A stretch of DNA of 64,000 bases, taken from Hydractinia symbiolongicarpus (taxonomy: Eukaryota; Cnidaria; Hydrozoa; Anthoathecata; Hydractiniidae). Where the stretch lies: assembly GCF_029227915.1 (NCBI RefSeq), contig NC_079875.1, positions 2,418,001-2,482,000 on the forward strand, given 5' to 3'. This document shows, in pieces, positions 37,997 to 50,200 of this stretch. The position numbers were made by a program, and so were the translations under genes. Under the pieces are notes generated by a model. That model was not told where the DNA came from and searched no databases. It saw only the letters and a program-made list of their open reading frames with translations. Each line of letters starts with the position of its first letter. Position 1 is the first letter of the stretch.

Positions 37997-40900
37997 TTTC
38001 TGATAGGATAAGCACTGAACTTACGGCATCCTGCTCCCAGGGTGTAACACATCCATATGGGGTTACTTCTTCTGAATGCAATAAGGAATTAAATGATCAA
38101 TTTGAGACTGACCAATCACATGATTCTACATATAATTTACAAAATTCTCTGAAAAATGTCTGTGATATTAGAATCAAAAATCCTTTCAATCTATTGATAG
38201 GATATTTGAATATAAATAGTTTAAGGAAAAAAATAATTGACTTAAGGGAAATCTTTGTGAAATTTGCTCCAGATTATTTTGTATTATCTGAAACAAAATT
38301 AGATAGTACTTTTCCAAATAGTCAATTTACTATTGATGATTATGAATTAAGATCTAGAAAAGATCGGGATAAAAATGGGGGTGGGCTAATTGAGTATGTA
38401 AAAAAGGGAGTGGTTTGTAAGCAAATAAACATAGCTAACCTTACAAGTAATGAAATTATATGTTCTGAGCTAAACGTCAGAAACAAAAAATGGACTATTA
38501 TCACCCTTTATCGTCCACCACGTCATTCTAATCTTCAAAGTTTCTTTGAAGATTTGGAGAAAATTCTAAACAAAACACTCTCATTTTGTGATAACATCAT
38601 TGTGATGGGGGACATAAACATTGATACTCATAATAAAAATGAAATAATAAATTATCATTACATAACTTCTCTTTGCGATACTTTTGACCTAAAAAACTTA
38701 GTCAAAGACAAAACATGTTTTGCAAGTGAACAAGGAACATCAATTGATGTTATTTTAACAAATAAACAAAGGTCTTTTCAAAACACTATGGTTACTGAGA
38801 CTGGACTCAGTGACCATCATCTGATGATTACAACTTTCCTAAGATCTCATCTGGTAAGATTGAAACCAAAACTAATTGTTTATAGAAGTAACAGAAAGTT
38901 TGATAAGAGAAAGTTTCTTTCTGATGTTAGGAATACACGTTTTGATTTTAATGAAAATGACCCTGCTTCAAATTACGACCACTTGACAAAAACGTTTAGT
39001 TCTATTATTGAAAAGCATGCCCCGTTAAAACAGAAACTGCTCAGGGGAAATGAAGCACCTTTTATGAATAAAGAACTTAGGCAAGCCATTTATACCAGGT
39101 CAAGATTTAAAAACCGATACAATAAAGATCCTACTGAAGAAAACAAGATTAACTATAAAAAACAACGAAATAAGTGTGTTGGACTCAGAAAGAAAGCCAT
39201 AAAAATGTATTTTAAAAATGTTATAGATTCTGGGATTGTAGAAAATAAAACTTTTTGGAAAACTATTAAGCCGTTTATAACCAATAAAAGTGGTTTGAAC
39301 AATGATAACATTATGATTATCAAAGATGGTGCTCAGATAACCAATGACAGTGAGCTTGCTGAATTATTTAATGAACACTATATTAACATTGTAGAAAAAA
39401 GTAGTGGAACCAAGCCAATATCAATTGATTATCGAAATTCCTTAGACAAAGAGAGACTAATTAATGAGATAATTAAAACATACGAGAGTCATCCGAGTAT
39501 TGTCAAAATTAAAGCCTGCAACGAAAATATAAATTTTTTTAACTTTGAGGAGGTAGATGACAACACAATCAAAAAACTTTTTACTAATTTAAACATAAAT
39601 TCCTCTCCAGGTAGAGACAAAATACCCCCAAAGCTTGTGAAGTTAGCTAGTGAATATCTGATTGGCCCATTGAAAAATGCTATAAACAGCAGCATAAAAT
39701 TGAATATTTTTCCCGATGGAGCCAAACGTGCAACGGTAGCACCTCTTGACAAAGGAGGCAAAGACAAACATAGCATTAAAAATTTTAGACCTGTCAGTGT
39801 GTTGAATGTATTTTTAAAATTCTATGAAAACATAATGAAGGATCAAATCATGTCTTTCATAGAATCGAAACTTTCAATATTTTTGTCAGCCTATCGGAAA
39901 AACTATAACACACAGCATGTCTTAATTCGTTTACTAGAAGAATGGAAAAAAAAACTTGATAAGAATTACGTGGTTGGTGCAGTCTTAATGGATCTATCAA
40001 AAGCATTCGATTGTGTGCCACATGATTTACTAATCGCTAAACTTGAGGCATATGGATTTGAAATTAATGCCCTGAAATTTGTCCTGTCATACCTAACAAA
40101 TAGAGAACAATCTACTCGTATAAACGGACACTACAGTCTTTTCCAAATGATTCTTTCAGGCGTGCCGCAAGGATCAATCTTAGGCCCGATAATTTTTAAT
40201 ATTTTTCTTAACGATATTTTTCTTTTTATAACCAGAAGTGACCTACACAACTATGCTGATGATAATACATTGTCAAGCTTTTCCAATTCAATTCCAAACC
40301 TCATTAAAATTTTAGAAGGTGAGTCTGAGCAGGCGTTAGCATGGCTACATGAAAATAAAATGATTGCTAACCCTGACAAATTTCAATGCATTATAATCAG
40401 CAAAGATAGGATAGAAAACACAAGTAGTAAACTGATAAGAATCGGAGATAAAAACATATATTCGCAAGACACAGTCAAACTGTTAGGAGTTAAAATTGAC
40501 AATAACCTTAGATTTGATCAGCACTTAAATGAGGTTTGCAAGAAAGCATCTGCGCAACTAAATGCTTTGTATAGATTTAAAAACATACTTCCTTTTAAAG
40601 CTAAGAGTGTCTTAGCAGAAAGTTTTGTGTATTCAAACTTTAACTACTGTCCACTTATTTGGAATTTCTCATCTTCAAAATCACTTTCTAGGGTCGAAAA
40701 ACTCCATAAGCGAGCCCTAAAATTTGTAGATAGCGGATATTCAGAGAGAAAAGAAAGGTACATTTCTACCAAGAACAAAAGTAACTACATGAAAATTATG
40801 CGAATACGAAATCTATGTATAGAGATTTTTAAATCTCTTAATAATTTAAATCCGCCATTTATGTTAGACATCTTTCAACGCAGCGAAACAAACAGGCCAG

Positions 40901-41103
40901 TACGAAGTCAATATTTAAATAATCTTAAAACATTGAACTTTAATACAAAAAATTTTGGGGAAAAATGTCTTCGCTCATTGGGGCCTAAAATTTGGAATAC
41001 TTTACCTTCCGAATTGAAAAGTTGTAACAGCCTTAAAAAATTTAAAACGAAACTAAAGGAGTATGATTTCAGTCACTCGGTCTATTTAAATATTTTTTCT
41101 TAA
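37957..41103 (+). CDS. LINE ORF2 polyprotein: APE endonuclease + reverse transcriptase
   Basis: The enzyme for target-primed reverse transcription: it nicks target DNA and copies the element RNA from the nick. The frame is open for about 1048 codons from 37957; the first TTG is at 38194 and the following residue numbers count from there. Endonuclease (about 1-215): NINSL (6-10), SETKLD (32-37), YRPPRH (106-111), GDINID (139-144), SIDVILTN (183-190), SDHHL (206-210); all expected catalytic residues are present. Reverse transcriptase (about 465-770): SSPGRDKIPP, NFRPVSVLN, LMDLSKAFD (motif A, D600), GVPQGSILGP (656-665), YADD (687-690), LGVKID. The C-terminal region has RVEKLHKRALKFV and GPKIWNTLP. 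The first in-frame ATG (38605) is inside the endonuclease domain, so an ATG start would destroy it. No internal stop or frameshift; it may still be functional. Expression probably depends on frameshifting from ORF1 in full-length copies. Confidence 0.95.
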   Translation, partial: FFRSGFYRNECILISDRISTELTASCSQGVTHPYGVTSSECNKELNDQFETDQSHDSTYNLQNSLKNVCDIRIKNPFNLLIGYLNINSLRKKIIDLREIFVKFAPDYFVLSETKLDSTFPNSQFTIDDYELRSRKDRDKNGGGLIEYVKKGVVCKQINIANLTSNEIICSELNVRNKKWTIITLYRPPRHSNLQSFFEDLEKILNKTLSFCDNIIVMGDINIDTHNKNEIINYHYITSLCDTFDLKNLVKDKTCFASEQGTSIDVILTNKQRSFQNTMVTETGLSDHHLMITTFLRSHLVRLKPKLIVYRSNRKFDKRKFLSDVRNTRFDFNENDPASNYDHLTKTFSSIIEKHAPLKQKLLRGNEAPFMNKELRQAIYTRSRFKNRYNKDPTEENKINYKKQRNKCVGLRKKAIKMYFKNVIDSGIVENKTFWKTIKPFITNKSGLNNDNIMIIKDGAQITNDSELAELFNEHYINIVEKSSGTKPISIDYRNSLDKERLINEIIKTYESHPSIVKIKACNENINFFNFEEVDDNTIKKLFTNLNINSSPGRDKIPPKLVKLASEYLIGPLKNAINSSIKLNIFPDGAKRATVAPLDKGGKDKHSIKNFRPVSVLNVFLKFYENIMKDQIMSFIESKLSIFLSAYRKNYNTQHVLIRLLEEWKKKLDKNYVVGAVLMDLSKAFDCVPHDLLIAKLEAYGFEINALKFVLSYLTNREQSTRINGHYSLFQMILSGVPQGSILGPIIFNIFLNDIFLFITRSDLHNYADDNTLSSFSNSIPNLIKILEGESEQALAWLHENKMIANPDKFQCIIISKDRIENTSSKLIRIGDKNIYSQDTVKLLGVKIDNNLRFDQHLNEVCKKASAQLNALYRFKNILPFKAKSVLAESFVYSNFNYCPLIWNFSSSKSLSRVEKLHKRALKFVDSGYSERKERYISTKNKSNYMKIMRIRNLCIEIFKSLNNLNPPFMLDIFQRSETNRPVRSQYLNNLKTLNFNTKNFGEKCLRSLGPKIWNTLPSELKSCNSLKKFKTKLKEYDFSHSVYLNIFS

Positions 41104-41246
41104 TTTTTATACATTTTTCATAAAACCATAAACAAATTTTTGTCGGATTTGATTAGTTTCCTGTATATTTATAAGTATGTATTTATTTATTTTTTTATAT
41201 CAGGAAGCTATATGTACATAGTTATTTCTCCGACGTTAAATAAATT
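41104..41246 (+). other. LINE 3' UTR with nested inverted repeats and AATAAA
   Basis: AT-rich sequence between the ORF2 stop and the tail. An outer perfect 6-bp pair GTCGGA (41142-41147) / TCCGAC (41229-41234) encloses an inner stem TTCCTGTATA (41158-41167) / TATATCAGGAA (41196-41206) that pairs over 10 bp with one bulged base. A small CTAT...ATAG hairpin lies at 41208-41221. AATAAA is at 41239-41244. LINE reverse transcriptases of several clades recognise 3' stem-loops of their own RNA, so this is a plausible recognition structure; folding was judged by eye only. Confidence 0.65.
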
Positions 41247-41261
41247 AAGAAGAAGAAGAAG
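41247..41261 (+). repeat. LINE 3' tail, (AAG)5
   Basis: Five AAG units end the element directly before host sequence agttctggc. Short tandem-repeat tails in place of poly(A) are common in several non-LTR clades. The host flank starts with ag, continuing the pattern, which could reflect primer/template pairing during target-primed reverse transcription. Confidence 0.85.
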
Positions 41262-44230
41262 AGTTCTGGCAATCACGTCAAATTAAGAAGAATGTTATTT
41301 CTTGGAGTCCAATTGTCTCAATTATCACATTTATCAGGTCACAGTCCAAAGTTAGTTCAATTTAAGTCCCACATTCAATCGTTTCACTGTTAAGAGCAAT
41401 GCAACCTATTGACATGAGAAAAATATCGCAAATACAAGTTGGTACGAATATGTGACGAAACCGTTGTAACTGAAGCGGATTGATACCGTTAGAAAGTCAA
41501 TGAAATGTAGTTTGTGAAACTGTCGCTATTTCTTCAGCGCGCGATAACGGCTAGGATTGGTGGCACGGTAAAGAATGACTTATTTATCTCAATTTATAAA
41601 TGAAGCGCTACCACAGCGCCCAGTGCAATCGCTGAGTTCCGGCATTCACGTCAAATTAAGAAGAATGTTATTTCTCGGATTCCAATTGTGTCATTTATCA
41701 CATTTATCAGGTCACAGTTTAAAGTTAGTTCAATTAAGTCCCAAAGTCAATTGTTTCATTGTTAAAAGCGATGCAACCTAGTAATATCAGAAAAATATCG
41801 CTAAGTACATGTTGGTACGAATATGTGACTCAACCGTTGTAACTCAAACGGATTGACACCGCTAGAAAGTCAATGAAATGTACTTTTTGAATCTGTCGCT
41901 ATCTCTTCAACGCGCGATAACGGCTAGAATTGGTCCCACAGTAAAAATTAATTTATTAATCTGAATTTTTAAATAAAGCGCCACCACAGCGCCCAGTGTA
42001 ATCGCTGAGTTCCGGAAATCGTGTCAAATTAAGCTGAATGTTATTTCTTGGAGTCCAATTGTCTCATTTATCACATTTATCAGGTCACAGTCCAAAGTTA
42101 GTTCAATTAAGTCCCACATTCAATCGTTTCACTGATAAAAGTGATGCAACCTATTGACACGAGAAAAATATCGCTAAATACATGTTGGTACGAATATGTG
42201 ACACAACCGTTGTAACTGAAGCGGATTGATACCGTTAGAAAGTTAATAAAATGTAGTTTTTCAAACTGTCGCTATTTCTTCAGCACGCGATAACCGCTAG
42301 GAATGGTCCCACAGTAAAGAATGACTTGCTTTTCTAATTTTTTAAATAAAGCGCTACCACAGCGCCCACAGTAATCGCTGAGTTCCGGCAATCATGTCAA
42401 ATTAAGAAGAATGTTATTTCTTGGAGTCCAATTGTCTCACTTATAACATTTATAAGGCCACAGTCCAAAATCAGTTCAATTACTCCCACAGGGAAATCGT
42501 TTCATTGTTAAAAGCGATGCAACCTAGTATTATCAGAAAAATATCGCTAAGTACATGTTGGTACGAATATGTGACCCAACCGTTGTAACTCAAACGGACT
42601 GACACCGTTAGGAAGTCAATGAAATGTACTTTTTGAATCTGTCGCTATTTCTTCAGCGCGCAATAACGGCTAGGATTAGTCCCACAGTAAAAATTGAATT
42701 ATTAAGCTAAGTTTTTAAATAAAACGCCACCACAGCGCCCAGTGTAATCGCTGAGTTCTGGCAATCGTGTCAAATTAGGCTGAATGTTATTTCTTGGAGT
42801 CCAATTGTCTCATTTATCACATTTATCAGGTCACAGTGCAAAGTTAGTTCAATTAACTCCCACAGTCAATCGTTTCATTGTTAAAAGCGATGCAACCTAG
42901 TAATATCAGAAAAACTATCACGAAATACATGTTTGTACGAATATGTGACTCAACCGTTGTAACTCAAACGGATTAATACTGTTAGAAGGTCAATGAAAGG
43001 TAGTTTTTAAAACTGTCTCTATTTCTTCAGCGCGCGCTAACGGCTAGGATTGGTCCCACAGTGAAGAATGACTTATTTGTCTAAATTTTTAAATGAAGCG
43101 CTACCACAGCGCCCAGTGTAATCGCTGAGTTCCGGCAATCACGTCAAATTAAGAAGAATGTTATTTCTTGGAGTCCAATTGTCTCAATTATCACATTTAT
43201 CAGGTCACAGTCCAAAGTTAGTTCAATTTAAGTCCCACATTCAATCGTTTCACTGTTAAGAGCAATGCAACCTATTGACATGAGAAAAATATCGCAAATA
43301 CAAGTTGGTACGAATATGTGACGAAACCGTTGTAACTGAAGCGGATTGATACCGTTAGAAAGTCAATGAAATGTAGTTTGTGAAACTGTCGCTATTTCTT
43401 CAGCGCGCGATAACGGCTAGGATTGGTGGCACGGTAAAGAATGACTTATTTATCTCAATTTATAAATGAAGCGCTACCACAGCGCCCAGTGCAATCGCTG
43501 AGTTCCGGCATTCACGTCAAATTAAGAAGAATGTTATTTCTCGGATTCCAATTGTGTCATTTATCACATTTATCAGGTCACAGTTTAAAGTTAGTTCAAT
43601 TAAGTCCCAAAGTCAATTGTTTCATTGTTAAAAGCGATGCAACCTAGTAATATCAGAAAAATATCGCTAAGTACATGTTGGTACGAATATGTGACTCAAC
43701 CGTTGTAACTCAAACGGATTGACACCGCTAGAAAGTCAATGAAATGTACTTTTTGAATCTGTCGCTATCTCTTCAACGCGCGATAACGGCTAGAATTGGT
43801 CCCACAGTAAAAATTAAATTATTAATCTGAATTTTTAAATAAAGCGCCACCACAGCGCCCAGTGTAATCGCTGAGTTCCGGAAATCGTGTCAAATTAAGC
43901 TGAATGTTATTTCTTGGAGTCCAATTGTCTCATTTATCACATTTATCAGGTCACAGTCCAAAGTTAGTTCAATTAAGTCCCACATTCAATCGTTTCACTG
44001 ATAAAAGTGATGCAACCTATTGACACGAGAAAAATATCGCTAAATACATGTTGGTACGAATATGTGACACAACCGTTGTAACTGAAGCGGATTGATACCG
44101 TTAGAAAGTTAATAAAATGTAGTTTTTCAAACTGTCGCTATTTCTTCAGCACGCGATAACCGCTAGGAATGGTCCCACAGTAAAGAATGACTTGCTTTTC
44201 TAATTTTTTAAATAAAGCGCTACCACAGCG
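41262..44230 (+). repeat. Pentamer duplication (1866-bp offset) holding the LINE empty site
   Basis: 41262-43127 is repeated from 43128 to about 44230 with few differences (ttctgg/ttccgg at the start; attaattta/attaaatta near 41948/43814). The copies share unusual variants such as gcaaatacaagttgg, ggtggcacggtaaag and cggattccaattgtg. The join at 43127/43128 is the uninterrupted version of the LINE target. A further related copy starts near 47370, 4109 bp after the second. Confidence 0.9.
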
Positions 44231-47200
44231 CCCAGCGTAATCGCTGAGTTCCGGCAATCATGTCAATTTAAGAAGAATGTTATTTCTAGGAGTCCAATTG
44301 TCACATTTATAACATTTATTAGGTCACAGTCCAAAATCAGTTCAATTAATCCCACAGTGAATCGTTTCATTGTTAAAAGCGATGCAACCTAGTAATATCA
44401 GAAAAATATCGCTAAGTACATGTTGGTACGAATATGTGACCCAACCGTTGTAACTCAAACGGACTGACACCGTTAGGAAGTCAATGAAATGTACTTTTTG
44501 AATCTGTCGCTATTTCTTCAGCGCGCAATAACGGCTAGAATTGGTCCCACAGTAAAAATTGAATTATTAATATAATTTTTTAATTAAAGCGCCACCACAG
44601 CGCCCAGTGTAATCGCTGAGTTCCGGCAATCGTGTCAAATTAGACTGAATGTTAGTTCTTGGAGTCCAATTGTCTCATTTATCACATTTATCAGGTCACA
44701 GTCCAAAGTTAGTTCAATTAAGACCAACATTCATTCGTTTCACTGATGAAAGCGATGCATCCTATTGACATGAGAAAAATATCGCTAAAAACATGTTGGC
44801 ACGAATATGTGACGAAACCAACTGTTGTAACTGAAGCGTATTGATTTCTTTAGAAAGTCAATGAAATGTAGTTTTTGAAACTGTCGCTATTTCTTCAGCG
44901 CGCGATAACGGCTAGGATTGGCCCCACAGTAAAGAATGACTTGCTTATCTAAATTTTTAAATGAAGCGCTACCACAGCGCCCACAGTAATCGCTGAGTTC
45001 CGGCAATCATGTCAAATTAAGAAGAATGTTATTTCTTGGAGTCCAATTGTCTCACTTATAACATTTATAAGGTCACAGTCCAAAATCAGTTCAATTACTC
45101 CCACAGGGAAATCGTTTCATTGTTAAAAGCGATGCAACCTAGTATTATCAGAAAAATATCGCTAAGTACATGTTGGTACGAATATGTGACCCAACCGTTG
45201 TAACTCAAACGGACTGACACCGTTAGGAAGTCAATGAAATGTACTTTTTGAATCTGTCGCTATTTCTTCAGCGCGCAATAACGGCTAGGATTAGTCCCAC
45301 AGTAAAAATTGAATTATTAATCTAAGTTTTTAAATAAAACGCCACCACAGCGCCCAGTGAAATCGCTGAGTTCTGGCAATCGTGTCAAATTAGGCTGAAT
45401 GTTATTTCTTGGAGTCCAATTGTCTCATTTATCACATTTATCAGGTCACAGTGCAAATTTAGTTCAATTAAGACCCACATTCAATCGTTTCACTGATAAA
45501 AGAGATGCATCCTATTGACATGAGAAAAATATCGCTAAATACATGTTGGTTCGAATATGTGACGCAGCCGTTGTAACTGAAGCGGATTGATACCGTTAGA
45601 AAGTTAATGAAATGTAGTTTATGAAACTGTCGCTATTTCTTCAGCGCGCGATAACCGCTAGGATTGGTCCCACAGTAAAGAATGACTTGTTTATCTAAAT
45701 TTTTAGATAAAGCGCTTCCACAGCCCTCAGTGTAATCGCTGAGTTCCGGCAATCATGTTAAATTAAGAAGAATGTTATTTCTTGGAGTTTACTTGTCTCA
45801 TTTATCACATTTATCAGTTCACAGTCCAAAGTTAGTGCAATTAAGTCCCACAGTCAATCGTTTCATTGTTAAAATCGATACAACCTAGTAATAACGGAAA
45901 GATATCACGAAATACATGTTTGTACGAATATGTGACTCAACCGTTGTAACTCAAACGGATTAATACTGTTAGAAGGTCAATGAAAGGTAGTTTTTAAAAC
46001 TGTCTCTATTTCTTCAGCGCGCGCTAACGGCTAGGATTGGTCCCACAGTGAAGAATGACTTATTTGTCTAAATTTTTAAATGAAGCGCTACCACAGCGCC
46101 CAGTGTAATCGCTGAGTTCCGGCAATCACGTCAAATTAAGAAGAATGTTATTTCTTGGAGTCCAATTGTCTCAATTATCACATTTATCAGGTCACAGTCC
46201 AAAGTTAGTTCAATTTAAGTCCCACAGTCAATCGTTTCACTGTTAAAAGCAATGCAACCTAGTAATATGAGAAAAATATCGCTAAATACACGTTGGTACG
46301 AATATGTGACGCAACCGTTGTAACTGAAGCGGATTGATACCGTTAGAAAGTCAATGAAATGTAGTTTTTGAAACTGTCGCTATTTCTTCAGCTCGCGATA
46401 ACGGCTAGGATTGGTCCCACAGTAAAAATGACTTATTTATCCAAATTTTTAAATGAAGCGCTACCACAGCGCCCAGTGTAATCGCTGAGTTCCAGCAATC
46501 ATGTAAAATTAAGATGAACGTTATTTCTTGGAGTCCAATTGTCTCATTTACCGCATTTATCATGTCACAGTCCAAAGTTAGTTCAATTAAGTCCCACAGT
46601 CAATCGTTTCATTGTTAAAATCGATACAACCTAGTAATACCGGAAAGATATCACGAAATACATGTTGGTAGGAATATGTGACTCAACCGTTTTAACTCAA
46701 ACGGATTAATACTGTTAGAAGGTCAATGAAATGTACTTTTTGAATCTGTCGCTATTTCTTCAGCGCGCAATAACGGCTAGGATTGGTCCCACAGTAAAAA
46801 ATTGAATTATTAATCTAAATTTTTAAATAAGGCGCTACCACAGCGCCCAGTGTAATCGCTGAGTTCCGGCAATCACGTCAAATTATGACGAATGTTGTTT
46901 CGCGGAGTCCAATTGTCTCATTTATCACATTTATCAGGTCACATTCCAAAGTTAGTTCAATTAACTCCCACAGTCAATCGTTTCATTGTTAAAAGAGATG
47001 CAACCTAGTAATATCAGAAAAAACTATCGCTAAATACATGTTGGTACGAATATGTGACCCAACCGTTGTAACTCAAACGGACTGACACAGTTAGGAAGTC
47101 AATGAAATGTACTTTTTGAAGCTGTGGCTATTTCTTCAGCGCGCGATAACGGCTGGGATTGGTCCCACGGTAAAGAATGACTTATTTATCTAAATTTTTA

Positions 47201-50200
47201 AATGAAGCGCTACCACGGCGCCCAGTGTAATCGCTCAGTTCCGGCAATCGTGTCAAATTAAGCTGAATGTTATTTCTTGGAGTCCAATTGTCTCATTTAT
47301 CACATTTATCAGGTTACAGTCTAAAGTTAGTTCAGTTAAGTCCCACATTCAATCGTTTCACTGTTAAGAGCAATGCAACCTATTGACATGAGAAAAATAT
47401 CGGCAAATACAAGTTGGTACGAATATGTGACGAAACCGTTGTAACTGAAGCGGATTGATACCGTTAGAAAGTCAATGAAATGTAGTTTGTGAAACTGTCG
47501 CTATTTCTTCAGCGCGCGATAACGGCTAGGATTGGTCGCACGGTAAAGAATGACTTATTTATCTCACTTTATAAATGAAGCACTACCACAGCGCATAGTG
47601 CAATCGCCGAGTTCCGGCATTCACGTCAAATTAAGAAGAATGTTATTTCTCGGATTCCAATTGTGTCATTTATCACATTTATCAGGTCACAGTTTAAAGT
47701 TAGTTCAATTAAGTCCCAAAGTCAATTGTTTCATTGTTAAAAGCGATGCAACCTAGTAATATCAGAAAAATATCGCTAAGTACATGTTGGTACGAATATG
47801 TGACTCAACCGTTGTAACTCAAACGGATTGACACCGCTAGAAAGTCAATGAAATGTACTTTTTGAATCTGTCGCTATTTCTTCAACGCTCGATAACGGCT
47901 AGAATTGGTCCCACAGTAAAAATTGAATTATTAATCTGAATTTTTAAATGAAGCGCCACCACAGCGCCCAGTGTAATCGCTGAGTTCCGGAAATGGTGTC
48001 AAATTAAGCTGAATGTTATTTCTTGGAGTCCAATTGTCTCATTTATCACATTTATCAGGTCACAGTCCAAAGTTAGTTCAATTAAGTCCCACATTCAATC
48101 GTTTCATTGATAAAAGCGATGCAACCTATTGACACGAGAAAAATATCGCTAAATACATGTTGGTACGAATATGTGACGCAACCGTTGTAACTGAAGCGGA
48201 TTGATACCGTTAGAAAGTCAATGAAATGTAGTTTTTCAAACTGTCGCTATTTTTTTAGCACGCGATAACCGCTAGGATTGGTCCCACAGTAAAGAATGAC
48301 TTGCTTATCTAAATTTTTGAATAAAGCGCTACAACAGCGCCCAGCGTAATCGCTGAGTTCCGGCAATCATGTCAATTTAAGAAGAATGTTATTTCTTGGA
48401 GTCCAATTGTCACATTTATAACAATTATTAGGTCACAGTCCAAAATCAGTTCAATTAATCCCACAGTGAATCGTTTCATTGTTAAAAGCGATGCAATCTA
48501 GTAATATCAGAAAAATATCGCTAAGTACATGTTGGTACGAATATGTGACGCAACCGTTGTAACTGAAGCGTATTGATACCGTTAGAAAGTCAATAAAATG
48601 TAGTTTTTGAAACTGTCGCTATTTCTTCAGCGCGCGATAACGGCTAGGATTGGCCCCACAGTAAAGAATGAATTGCTTGTCTAAACTTTTAAATGAAGGG
48701 CTACCACAGCACCCAGTGTAATCGCTGAGTTCCGGCAATCACGTCAAATAAAGAAGAATGTTATTTCTTGGAGTCCAATTGTCTCAATTATCACATTTAT
48801 CAGGTCACAGTCCAAAGTTAGTTCAATTTAAGTCCCACAGTCAATCGTTTCACTGTTAAAAGCAAGGCAACCTAGTAATATGAGAAAAATATCGCTAAAT
48901 ACACGTTGGTACGAATATGTGACCCAACCGTTGGAGCTCAAACGGAGTGACACCGTTAGGATGTCAATGAAATGTATTTTTAGAAACTGTCTCTATTTCT
49001 TCAGCGCGCACTAACGGCTAGGATTGGTCCCACAGTAAAAAATTGAATTATTAATCTAAATTTTTAAATAAAGCGCCACCACAACGCCCATTGTAATCGC
49101 TGAGTTCCGGCAATCGTGTCAAATTAAGCTGAATGTTATTTCTTGGAGTCCAATTGTCTCATTTATCACATTTATCAGGTCACAGTCCACAGTTAGTTCA
49201 ATTAAGACCCACATTCAATCGTTTCACTGATAACAGCGATGCATCCTATTGACATGAGAAAAATATCGCTAAATACATGTTGGCACGAAAATGTGACGCA
49301 ACCGTTGTTACTGAAGCGGATTGATACCGTTAGAAAGTCAATGAAATGTAGTTTTTGAAACTGTCTCTATTTCTTTAGCGCGCACTAATGGCTAGGATTG
49401 GTCCCACAGTAAAGAATGACTTGCTTATCTAAATTTTTAAATGAAGCGCTACAACAGCGCCCAGTGTAATCGCTGAGTTCCGGCAATCATGTCAAATTAA
49501 GAAGAATGTTATTTCTTGGAGTCTAATTATCTCACTTATAACATTGATAAGGTCACAGTCCAAAATCAGTTCAATTAATCCCACAGTCAATCGTTTCATT
49601 GTTAAAAGCGATGCAACTTAGTAATATCAGAAAAGTATCGCTAAGTACATGTTGGTACGAATATGTGACGCAACCGTTGTAACTCAAACGGATTAATGCT
49701 GTTAGAATGTCAATGAAATGTAGTTTTTGAAACTGTCTCTATTTCTTTAGCGCGCACTAATGGCTAGGATTGGTCCCACAGTAAAGAATGACTTGCTTAT
49801 CTAAATTTTTAAATGAAGCGCTACCACAGCGCCCAGTGTAATCGCTGAGTTCCGGTAATCACGTCAAATTAAGAAGAATGTTATTTCTCGGATTCCAATT
49901 GTGTCATTTATCACATTTATCAGGTCACAGTCCAAAGTTAGTTCAATTAAGACCCACATTCAATCGTTTCACTGATAACAGCGATGCATCCTATTGACAT
50001 GAGAAAAATATCGCTAAATACATGTTGGCACGAAAGTGTGACGCAACCGTTGTAACTGAAGCGGATTGATACCGTTAGAAAGTCAATGAAATGTAGTTTT
50101 TGAAACTGTCTCTATTTCTTTAGCGCGCACTAATGGCTAGGATTGGTCCCACAGTAAAAATTGAATTATTAATCTGAATTTTTAAATGAAGCGCCACCAC

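Larger units (their letters stand above)
37646..41261 (+). mobile_element. 5'-truncated non-LTR retrotransposon (LINE, Jockey/CR1/L2-like group)
   Basis: A 3616-bp element inserted in the satellite in the same orientation. It contains the tail end of ORF1 (SGNH-esterase-like), a full ORF2 with APE-type endonuclease and reverse transcriptase, a folded-looking 3' UTR, AATAAA (41239-41244) and (AAG)5. Both edges are fixed by an empty site: 37327-37645 matches 42809-43127, and 41262 onward matches 43128 onward, so the host reads gctg|agttc. At most the single G at 41261 could be a target-site duplication. An SGNH ORF1, APE endonuclease and the GPKIWNTLP C-terminal region are typical of CR1/L2/Rex1-type LINEs; the exact clade is not settled. 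ORF2 has no stop or frameshift, so the insertion is probably young. Confidence 0.95.

Noticed and set aside
38041-38066. gtaac/gttac inverted repeat as the stimulatory structure of the frameshift site
   Set aside because: It begins about 80 nt after the slippery heptamer, far beyond the usual 5-9 nt spacer, and has only 5 bp.
39489-39776. 95-residue minus-strand open frame inside the LINE
   Set aside because: It is the antisense shadow of the conserved reverse-transcriptase region of ORF2.
41575-41781. 68-residue open frame, repeated at 43441-43647 and 47550-47756
   Set aside because: It lies wholly in satellite monomers, reads through the standard unit, and its copies sit at the block-duplication offsets (1866 and 4109 bp). 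No domain is recognisable; it is a by-product of the repeat.
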